Source: Candidatus Sumerlaeia bacterium | Lineage (GTDB): Bacteria > Sumerlaeota > Sumerlaeia > JADFCW01 | Reading direction: 5' to 3' | Assembly: GCA_026415575.1 (NCBI GenBank) | Contig: JAOAGV010000015.1 | Coordinates: 20,943 to 58,925, forward strand | Length of the DNA stretch: 37,983 bases | In this document: in pieces, positions 31,500-37,983 of the stretch | Numbering within the stretch: position 1 is the stretch's first letter | Layout: the number at the start of each line of letters is the position of its first letter | Position numbers and translations under genes: made by a program | Notes under the pieces: model-generated | The model's database searches: none | The model's input: the letters and a program-made list of their open reading frames with translations, nothing else | What the model was told of the DNA's origin: nothing

Positions 31500-33983
31500 G
31501 TGTCCGATGCAGGATGGGTGATAGTCTCCTATGTTGTGTTGTTTGTGCTGGCCGGGGCGGGCTGGCCGTGGTTTCTGCTTGGTTTTCGACCCAACGCGGA
31601 GAATGGCGCATGGGCCTCAGATCGCCGGCCGCGCGATCTATCCTTCCCTCTGGCCAAATCGGCGGGGCTCATTCTGGTTTCTTATCTGACGTGGCTGCTG
31701 GGATTTGCGGGTGTTCCGGCGACGACGGCAACCGTCTGGATTATTGCGGCGGCTGTGGGATTCGCGGGTTGGGTTTTGGTATTGGCCCGCAGATCATGGG
31801 AACAACTGGGGGAATTGTGGCGCGGCCATCGTTGGGCGATCCTGACAAGCGAGGCCGTTTTTCTTGTCGTCTTTCTGGCCTTCTGTCGCATTCGGGCGCT
31901 GACACCCGACGCCACGTTTCGGTTCGACGAGACCCGGCGCGATTACGACGACAGCGCGTCTGAGAAGTTCACGAATCTCGCGCTGCTCAACAGCCTGTGG
32001 CGCGAGCGAACAATGCCGCCGCGCGACACTTGGCTTGCCGGCCATCCGATCAATTACTATTATTTCGGCCATTATCAGTGGGCGACGTTCTGCAAGATGG
32101 CGGGCATGGCGCCGCGGGTCGGCTTCAACGTCGGGCAGGCCGCTTTGTTTGCCATGATCGCGGCCAACGCTTTCTCGCTGGGGCTGCTCCTGACGCGGCG
32201 CGCGGGAGCTGGCGTGCTGGCATCGGCGGCGGTGGTGCTGACGGGCAATCCGTATGGATGCCTACAGCTTCCACTGCAAGGGCTGAAACATTTTCAGTTT
32301 TGGCAGGCCTCGCGGATTGTTGAAGGAACGTTTACCAATGGACAGATTACCGGCCCCATTACGGAATTTCCGTTTTTTACTTTTATTCTCGGTGATTTTC
32401 ACGCACACGGCATTTCATTTCATTCGTTCTTGCTGGCGCTTGCCTTGGCTCTGATCATCGGCCGCCGTCTTTTTTGTTTTGGGCGCCCCACGGCGGATGA
32501 GGCGGACGCGGCCCCTGCCTTTTCCGCCGGCATCTTTCCTTGGGCAGTCGCAGTCCTTCCCTTGGGACTTCTGCTGGCCGTGACGGCGATGACCAATGCA
32601 TGGGACGCGCCGATGCTGGGCTTGGTGATGTTTGCGGTGTTGCTTGTTTGTGCTTTTGAGCGGGGAAGGGCTTCTTGGCGTGCCGTTGTTGGTCCGATAG
32701 GCCTGTCGGCGGCGATTGGAGGGGCGGCAGTCGTTTTTCTTTCGCCCTTTCTGGCGACGTTTCAATTTCCGGTAGGCGCGCGGCGCGACCCAGCGGCGTT
32801 TTACCTCGGCCCGCTGAAATGGCTCGGCGCTTCCCATCTGTCGGAATTCAAAGACTACTTGATGCATTTCGGTTTTTTCCTGATTCCGGCGACGCTATTT
32901 TTGCTCGCGCAGATGCGCGGACATATCCGGCAGGGGCCTGAGCCAAGTCAGGCGCGCGGCCGCACGGCGCTGGCGTTCGGGTTTTTGGTTGCACTTTATG
33001 TTTTTCTTTTTGCCCACCGGTTTTTCCTGCTCTTTTTTCTGGCTGCCCTGTTGCTGCTGGCCGCTGTGTTGATTGGGTGGGAAATGCGTAGAAGCCGAAG
33101 CAGCGCAGCGGAGGGGGATGCGTCGGGCGCACGTATCATTGCCTATACTCTGACCGCCGTTGGCTTGTTCCTGTCGCTTTTTGTTGAAGTGTGGGTTGTG
33201 GACGATGGCTACGAGGGGCTGTTCGAGCGTTACAATACGGTCTTTAAAAGCTACAACGTCATCTGGATATTGTATGCAGTGAGTTTTGCCGTTTTGATGG
33301 CAGAATGGCTGGCAGTGGCAAAAGTTGACGGGGTTTCTGCATTGGCCCGCCGCCGCGCCGCCATAAAATGGGCGATGCTGGGTGCAGTGCTTCTGGCGGG
33401 ACTGGTTTATCCCTGCGCGGCCACGCTGGCGCGCGTTCGCGCCACGCGCCAGCGGGCACAGATGCGCGAGCGGGTTGCGCTGCCGCGCGGCCCGGCGCTC
33501 GACGCTGTTCGCTATTTCGCTTCGTTCAACCGCGAGGAATATGCCTTGATTGAATGGATTGAAGACCGCCTGCGCGGCAAACCGGTGGTGGCCGAAGGCT
33601 GTCGCGCGACCGATGCCTACAGCGTGCAAGGCCGCATCGCCACGCTGACGGGCGTCCGCACGGTGCTTGCCTGGCCGCAGCACGAGGCCAACTGGCGCAG
33701 CCGCGTCCGTTCGTCGTTCGATCCGACACAGACGGTGGACATCTGGGCCGAGATGGGCCAGCGCATCGCGGACTTGCAGCAACTTTACACAACGCGCGAC
33801 ATTGCCGCCATTAAGGTCATCGTGAAGCGCTATGCAATCGAGTATATTGTGATCGGCCGCTGGGAGCGCGCCCTCTACGGTCCGGAAGCAGGCCGTCGGT
33901 TGCGCGATCTTTATCCGGCTTATTTTTCCAACGGCACGACGGTCTTGCTGCGGACGGATATGCAGCCGGGGCGGAGGAAATGA
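31500..33983 (+). CDS. DUF2298 (YYY-domain) multi-spanning membrane protein
   Basis: This is an 827-aa polytopic protein with at least a dozen hydrophobic helices and GTG start (AGGGTG just upstream). It carries the TIGR03662/DUF2298 signatures: HPINYYYFGHYQWAT, LTGNPYG and EFPFFTFILGDFHAHGISFH. The C-terminal ~200 residues are more soluble and contain EYALIEWIEDRLRGKPVVAEG, seen in GT-C-like proteins as the periplasmic part. The family is best known from archaea and Chloroflexota and is of unproven function, thought to act in glycosylation of surface polymers. Its stop overlaps the next gene by 4 bp (ATGA), so the two are coupled. Confidence 0.85.
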   Translation: MSDAGWVIVSYVVLFVLAGAGWPWFLLGFRPNAENGAWASDRRPRDLSFPLAKSAGLILVSYLTWLLGFAGVPATTATVWIIAAAVGFAGWVLVLARRSWEQLGELWRGHRWAILTSEAVFLVVFLAFCRIRALTPDATFRFDETRRDYDDSASEKFTNLALLNSLWRERTMPPRDTWLAGHPINYYYFGHYQWATFCKMAGMAPRVGFNVGQAALFAMIAANAFSLGLLLTRRAGAGVLASAAVVLTGNPYGCLQLPLQGLKHFQFWQASRIVEGTFTNGQITGPITEFPFFTFILGDFHAHGISFHSFLLALALALIIGRRLFCFGRPTADEADAAPAFSAGIFPWAVAVLPLGLLLAVTAMTNAWDAPMLGLVMFAVLLVCAFERGRASWRAVVGPIGLSAAIGGAAVVFLSPFLATFQFPVGARRDPAAFYLGPLKWLGASHLSEFKDYLMHFGFFLIPATLFLLAQMRGHIRQGPEPSQARGRTALAFGFLVALYVFLFAHRFFLLFFLAALLLLAAVLIGWEMRRSRSSAAEGDASGARIIAYTLTAVGLFLSLFVEVWVVDDGYEGLFERYNTVFKSYNVIWILYAVSFAVLMAEWLAVAKVDGVSALARRRAAIKWAMLGAVLLAGLVYPCAATLARVRATRQRAQMRERVALPRGPALDAVRYFASFNREEYALIEWIEDRLRGKPVVAEGCRATDAYSVQGRIATLTGVRTVLAWPQHEANWRSRVRSSFDPTQTVDIWAEMGQRIADLQQLYTTRDIAAIKVIVKRYAIEYIVIGRWERALYGPEAGRRLRDLYPAYFSNGTTVLLRTDMQPGRRK

Positions 33984-36025
33984 CTGAGGCCGGAAAAGCC
34001 TATCGCATCAACCGGTTGTGGCTGTGGGCTCTGGCCGCGCTGGTAGTGCTGACGCGGTTCTGGGCGCTTGGGGCCAAGCCGCTGCATCACGACGAAAGTC
34101 TGTTCGCCGTTTATTCGTTTTATTTGCGGATGAGCGGCGACTACAATTTTGATCCCATTCTGCACGGGCCGTTTCTGGAGAACATTGAGGCGCTGTTGTT
34201 CTGGGTGCTGGGCGACAGCGACGTTGTGGCCCGGCTCTGGAGCGCGCTGGCCGGGACGCTGTTGGCGGCGGCGGTCTGGCAGTTGCGCGGCAGAATCGGC
34301 GAACGCGCTGCGGCGATGGCGGTTGCGCTTCTGGCCGTCTCGCCGACGTTGATGTACTACTCGCGCTTCAATCGCAACGATGTGCCGTTCACTCTGGCAG
34401 CGATGGTGTTTGTGCTTTGTGCGGCGCGCGTTGTCCGAGACGGGCGGCTGTCGGCGCTGGCGTGCGGAATTCTTGCCGTGGCATGGATGATCTGCATCAA
34501 GGAGACCTATGTCATCTTCCTGTTCACGGCGGCCACCTACGTGTTGCTGGTCGAGGCGGTAAATGTGGCGGCGCGCAAACCGCTGTGGTGTCGGACGTGG
34601 ATACGGCAAGCCGCGCAATTGGGAAAAAGAGATTGGACGAGGTTTGGTGCTGTGGCGGCGGGCGGTCTGGCCGCAGGCATCTTTTTCATTGTCGCGTTGC
34701 ACACCACGTGGTTCAAGCATCCGGAACATTGGGACGGGCCGTGGGAAGCGATCCGCTATTGGAGTGGACAGCACCGGCAGCAGCGGATTTTCGGCGAGTA
34801 TCATTATTATGTTCCCATTCTGTTGATTTATGAATTTCTGCCGTTGGGCTTGTTTTTGTGGGGCGTGGCGCAGACATTGCGGCGCGCTGCATGGCTGGGT
34901 GGCTGGGTGGGGTGGGGCTGGGCCGCATGGAGCGCGGCGTTGTGGATCGCACTGTGGCCGCAGCCACTGCCACCGGCGGTTGCGGCTTTTACGCACATGA
35001 CACGCGGCTGGCATCTGTGGCTGGCCATCGAGGTGCTCATTCTCGGCGCGGCAGCGTCGGCCGTGCTGGTGCTCGAGCGCCGGCGGATGGCGGGCTTTTT
35101 TGTATGGTGGACGGCGGTCTCGTTTCTGGCCTATTCCTACGCGGGCGAGAAAGTCCCCTGGATTGCCGTGCATATAGTGTTTCCTATGATCATGTCGGCG
35201 GTGATCCTGTGGACCAGTCCGCCGAGACCATTGGGTCGGCGTCACGTTGCACGTGCGGCGCTGGCAGCGGCGTTCCTTGCAACGCTTGCCGTCGCGTTGC
35301 GATTGTGCTTCATCAACTGCGCCAATCCCGCCGAGCGCCATGTCTATACCCACACCACGCCGGACTACAAGGCAATGGTGGCGGATGTCCACGATATGGT
35401 TCTCCGCACGAACAGCGGCCCGATCGAGCGCTTTCCGCTCATTCTGGCCGGCGATTCAATCTGGCCCGGCCAGTGGTATTTCCGCCGTTGGAGCCAGATG
35501 CGCACGGGACCGGCCACGCCCCAGTCGCCGATCCTCATTCTGAATGAATATCTCGACCCGTTGCACCGCGAGGTGCGCACGCTCCGGCAATATCCCTGGC
35601 TGCGCGAAAGCCACATTGTGCGCCGTGTGCCGTTTCGCGAATGGTGGCGACAAGACATGCTGCTCTGGCACGTGGCGCGGATGACAGATATTTGGCTTGC
35701 GCTTGTCCCAAAGCAGTATCGCGCGGGCAGCCTGACCGACGCCTACGGGCGCGCCGTCGGCTGGGTGGGCGACTGGGCTGGTTTGCCGGACATGACGATT
35801 GCGGAGGGGCTTCGTGCCAGTTTGGCCGCGTGGCGTGACGTGTTCGACTATCTGGTATTTCGCCGCGACTTCGATCCATGGCGTGCCCACTATCCAGCGC
35901 GCGACCACATAGCCGTTCTGCTGTGCGTCCGCAAAGACCTCTATCGGCAATGGTCGCAGCTGGGGGGCCGGCATGAAGCATCGCGAAGCCGGTTTGTGCG
36001 GACCAGAGCCAAGTTGATTGAATAG
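33980..36025 (+). CDS. Agl23-like (TIGR03663) GT-C-type membrane protein
   Basis: This is a 681-aa polytopic protein. An acidic pair in the first external loop (H36-H37-D38-E39, in KPLHHDESLFAVYS) corresponds to the catalytic DE/DD of GT-C glycosyltransferases. It is followed by ILHGPFLENIEALLF, SPTLMYYSRFNRNDVPF and ICIKETYVIFLF, all matching TIGR03663 (named flippase-activity-associated protein Agl23). The soluble C-terminal region (~430-680) is periplasmic. In archaea relatives sit near protein N-glycosylation genes. Coupled by a 4-bp overlap to DUF2298, the same pairing known from other genomes. Confidence 0.83.
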   Translation: MTEAGKAYRINRLWLWALAALVVLTRFWALGAKPLHHDESLFAVYSFYLRMSGDYNFDPILHGPFLENIEALLFWVLGDSDVVARLWSALAGTLLAAAVWQLRGRIGERAAAMAVALLAVSPTLMYYSRFNRNDVPFTLAAMVFVLCAARVVRDGRLSALACGILAVAWMICIKETYVIFLFTAATYVLLVEAVNVAARKPLWCRTWIRQAAQLGKRDWTRFGAVAAGGLAAGIFFIVALHTTWFKHPEHWDGPWEAIRYWSGQHRQQRIFGEYHYYVPILLIYEFLPLGLFLWGVAQTLRRAAWLGGWVGWGWAAWSAALWIALWPQPLPPAVAAFTHMTRGWHLWLAIEVLILGAAASAVLVLERRRMAGFFVWWTAVSFLAYSYAGEKVPWIAVHIVFPMIMSAVILWTSPPRPLGRRHVARAALAAAFLATLAVALRLCFINCANPAERHVYTHTTPDYKAMVADVHDMVLRTNSGPIERFPLILAGDSIWPGQWYFRRWSQMRTGPATPQSPILILNEYLDPLHREVRTLRQYPWLRESHIVRRVPFREWWRQDMLLWHVARMTDIWLALVPKQYRAGSLTDAYGRAVGWVGDWAGLPDMTIAEGLRASLAAWRDVFDYLVFRRDFDPWRAHYPARDHIAVLLCVRKDLYRQWSQLGGRHEASRSRFVRTRAKLIE

Positions 36026-36036
36026 GCGATAATGGC

Positions 36037-36056
36037 TTGCAGTAGAAGTTCTGCAA
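36037..36056. terminator. Weak inverted repeat between convergent genes
   Basis: TTGCAG-TAGAAGTT-CTGCAA (6-bp stem) lies in the 58-bp gap between the Agl23-like gene and the converging RdgC-partner gene. There is no T-run. It is a bidirectional stop signal at best. Confidence 0.2.
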
Positions 36057-36083
36057 ATATCCGAAGGCTGCCAAAAAGACCCG

Positions 36084-36596
36084 TTACTTTCCCTCCGCCC
36101 ATTTGGCCATGAGCGGAAGTTCTTTTTCCCAGCGGGCAGGGTCGAGGCGGCGCTCCAGAAACTGCTCGAAAAGCCATTGCAGCGTGCGGCTAATCCGCTC
36201 GACGGCCTCGAGGCGAAACGTGCAGTGGGAGTCGAAATCTGCGCCCTCCGGCGACGGGACACGCAGTCCGGAAACCGCCAGAGTAGCCCCCACAATTGTC
36301 ATTCCCCACTGCACGCCGTCCACGGTCAGATAGAGCTTTGCACGGCGCACCCGTTTGCCCGACGCCAGTGCTTCGCGCGCCTCGGCCGAGGCCGACGGCA
36401 TCTCGCCACGCAGGACCACCATTTGCGCATCGGTGCTGTCGCCCGAAAGAATCAGTTCCTGTCCCATGGCGACCTGGCACTCGCCGATTTTCGGGATGAC
36501 CAGAGGTTCGCGCCGGGTTTCGCTCAGGAACCACAGCCACGTCAGAAACTCTTCGCCGATGAACGCACCGCGGGTGATCTGTTCGAGCAATGACAT
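36084..36596 (-). CDS. Small protein found with RdgC-like gene, function unknown
   Basis: This is a 170-aa soluble protein with GGGGAG a few nt before ATG. No signal peptide is seen. It opens with TRGAFIGEEFLTWLWFLSE and then mixed alpha/beta sequence (GQELILSGDSTDAQMVVLRGEMPS, KRVRRAKLYLTVDGVQWGMTIVG) and ends with a helical basic/acidic region (WLFEQFLERRLDPARWEKEL). I believe similar proteins accompany short RdgC-like genes in Myxococcota/Desulfobacterota, but this is from memory, not a search. It is the second gene of a minus-strand pair, 84 bp after the RdgC-like gene. Confidence 0.6.
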   Translation of the reverse strand: MSLLEQITRGAFIGEEFLTWLWFLSETRREPLVIPKIGECQVAMGQELILSGDSTDAQMVVLRGEMPSASAEAREALASGKRVRRAKLYLTVDGVQWGMTIVGATLAVSGLRVPSPEGADFDSHCTFRLEAVERISRTLQWLFEQFLERRLDPARWEKELPLMAKWAEGK

Positions 36597-36680
36597 CTAT
36601 CTCCCCTTTGAATGGACTCAAGATTTTTGACCGCAGACTCTTGACTCTATGGGTGTAGCGCATGGGCCAACCGCACCGCA

Positions 36681-37328
36681 TCAAGAGCGGGCGGGCAGGC
36701 GGCCTTTCCTTTCCTTCAAGGCAAACACGGCGGGCGAGAGTTCGGCCAGACGGTCGGAGCAGCCAGCCGACTCGGCCCACTTCAGCGCGCGGATGGCGGC
36801 GACCGCCGGCACAAGATTGAGGCCGAAGGTTACGGAAAAGAGTTCTGCAAAGATCTGGGCGGCGGCTTCCGACGACGCGGCGACATGGACCACGCCGCGC
36901 TCAGGGTGCCAAGCCGCCTCGATAATCGCCGTCGAGGGGGTTTGCTTTTTCAACATGCCGAGTTTGACTTGTTCCTCGACAGCCTGCCGCTCGTTTTTTG
37001 TGAGACGAGTCTTTTTGGCCTTGGCGGCAGCCTCGGCCAGCGCGATGGCTCGCTGCGCGCGAAACAACCTCGCATTCAGCGCCAGACGGTCTTGCCGCAA
37101 CGCCAGAAGCACCCACGGCCCGACGCGCAGGGCATCCAGCGACACGTCGTTGTCGAGCACCTGGCGCGGGTTGACCCAACCGGCCGCGCGCAACTCGCCC
37201 TTTTCGACGGCGATGGGACGAAAGGCATAGCGGCTGAGCATGGTTGCCGCCTCGCGTTCCCAACCGGTTTCCAATTCTCCTTCGACGAGGAACTCGCGCA
37301 GCGAAACGCTGCCATGTGTAATGGGCAT
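36681..37328 (-). CDS. RdgC-like recombination-associated protein (short form)
   Basis: This is a 215-aa protein. ATG 37328 is chosen because GGGAGAG lies 8 nt upstream; the longer frame to 37457 has no site. The pattern resembles the RdgC family: N-terminal SVSLREFLVEGELE, RYAFRPI with GWVNPRQVLD, then VLLALRQDRLALNARL and the highly charged helix LTKNERQAVEEQVKLGMLKKQTPS, followed by AAWHPERGVVHVAASSEAAAQIFAELFSVTFG. RdgC of gamma- and betaproteobacteria (~300 aa) is a ring-shaped DNA-binding protein that limits RecA loading; this one lacks about 85 residues. Placement of the family is based on pattern only. Confidence 0.62.
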   Translation of the reverse strand: MPITHGSVSLREFLVEGELETGWEREAATMLSRYAFRPIAVEKGELRAAGWVNPRQVLDNDVSLDALRVGPWVLLALRQDRLALNARLFRAQRAIALAEAAAKAKKTRLTKNERQAVEEQVKLGMLKKQTPSTAIIEAAWHPERGVVHVAASSEAAAQIFAELFSVTFGLNLVPAVAAIRALKWAESAGCSDRLAELSPAVFALKERKGRLPARS

Positions 37329-37570
37329 TGGAAAATCTCTCCCGAATGGAAATTGCGCGTGGAATTCGACTCGAAAGCGTGGCTGCCGCCTTTCGCGATA
37401 TGCTTTAACTTGCGCTGTCCTTGATTTACGCTTCCGGCAGAAAGGCGGGAAAAACACGCAGCCAACCGCGCTCGTGCCGGAGTCGAGCGGGAAGCCTGCG
37501 GTGCCACGGCGGTGAAGTCAACCGTCGTCTTGTCGCCGAATACGAAGGGTCTTCAAACAGGTTCTTGGTA

Positions 37571-37983
37571 TCAGGCTGCCGCCTTGGCGGTCAGCCGGGC
37601 AATGACATAGGGCCCTTCAGGAATGACGGCGATGCGGGCCGACGGATTGCGGGAGACAAAGCGGTTCACGTAGTCCTGCACGTCGGCCACAGGTTCGAGC
37701 AGATAGCGCCGCAGTTGGTCGGCGGTCAAGCCTTCGGAGTAATACGCAATCCTATGTTCTTTGAGAATCTGATACATTTCCTGGGCAATCCATTGGTCAA
37801 TCTCGAAGAAGCCGGGCGTGCGGATGAGTTGGAAGAAGTGTTCGACCGATCCGGCGCGTTCGAGCAAGCGCGTAAATTCGGGACTGCCGGCCTGTTCATC
37901 GCACCGCGAGGCGACCAGAATGGTGCCGCCGGGTTTGACCACCGGCGCAGCCCCCGACATGCCTTTGACCGATTGGTAGAGTG
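37571..37983 (-). CDS. Nickel-dependent lactate racemase (LarA)-like, C-terminal part (5' end outside window)
   Basis: The frame is open to the right edge. The visible 137 residues match the end of LarA/DUF2088 proteins: LYQSVKGMSGAAPVVKPGGTILVASRCDEQAGSPEF, then WIAQEMYQILKEHRIAYYSEGLT and RIAVIPEGPYVIARL. LarA interconverts lactate isomers with a nickel-pincer cofactor; related family members racemise other 2-hydroxyacids or sugar acids. The N-terminal half with the pincer lysine and histidines lies beyond the window, so function is inferred from the C-terminus only. Confidence 0.78.
   Translation of the reverse strand, partial: LYQSVKGMSGAAPVVKPGGTILVASRCDEQAGSPEFTRLLERAGSVEHFFQLIRTPGFFEIDQWIAQEMYQILKEHRIAYYSEGLTADQLRRYLLEPVADVQDYVNRFVSRNPSARIAVIPEGPYVIARLTAKAAA

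Noticed and set aside
33920-35392. 490-aa frame opposite the Agl23-like gene
   Set aside because: Composition dominated by Arg, Pro, Gln and His, typical of antisense frames, while the plus strand codes for a convincing polytopic protein.

Overview
The window is about 38 kb of G+C-rich bacterial chromosome carrying some 25 protein genes. I saw no tRNA or rRNA gene, no CRISPR array, no transposase and no phage gene. The mix of genes suggests an uncultured Gram-negative bacterium of the PVC/FCB neighbourhood, for example Sumerlaeota (BRC1), Lentisphaerota, Verrucomicrobiota or Hydrogenedentes. The pointers are an apolipoprotein N-acyltransferase (a diderm envelope), a TIGR04073-type exosortase-associated protein, a heparinase II/III-like lyase, a GH106-like enzyme and a GH2 enzyme, an archaeal/Chloroflexi-like DUF2298 plus Agl23-like pair, and many short palindromic repeats between genes. 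The phylum is an inference and cannot be fixed from the sequence alone.

Layout. 1-598: end of an NAD kinase-like gene. 773-12958: five minus-strand genes for polysaccharide breakdown, read from right to left: GH2 glycosidase, secreted metallophosphatase, GH106-like glycosidase, heparinase II/III-like lyase, and a fusion of a glucosamine-6-phosphate deaminase-like domain with a PIG-L deacetylase domain. 13456-14850: a Wzx-like flippase. 15002-16392: rplM-rpsI followed by a GNAT protein. 16654-19053: two minus-strand envelope genes (DUF3352-like and TIGR04073). 19294-21127: a secreted tandem-redoxin protein and a methyltransferase. 21306-21854: FmdB-type zinc-ribbon protein (minus). 22135-24407: a membrane-anchored coiled-coil protein overlapping lnt. 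24492-25901: sigma-54-dependent response regulator. 26390-30189: polysaccharide deacetylase, membrane-bound alkaline-phosphatase-superfamily enzyme and a small exported protein. 30292-31260: ATP-type 6-phosphofructokinase. 31500-36025: overlapping DUF2298 and Agl23-like membrane proteins. 36084-37328: RdgC-like protein with a small partner (minus). 37571-37983: end of a LarA-type lactate racemase homologue (minus).

The left third looks like a catabolic locus for an acidic or amino-sugar-containing glycan: exported lyase and glycosidases would make small sugars, and the cytosolic fusion protein would feed amino sugars into glycolysis. The right half leans towards building the cell envelope: flippase, Lnt, deacetylase, a transferase-like phosphatase-superfamily enzyme and GT-C-like membrane proteins. 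The intergenic regions hold several palindromic or duplicated elements, including one 32-nt hairpin element present twice about 15 kb apart, which look like REP-type genomic repeats.
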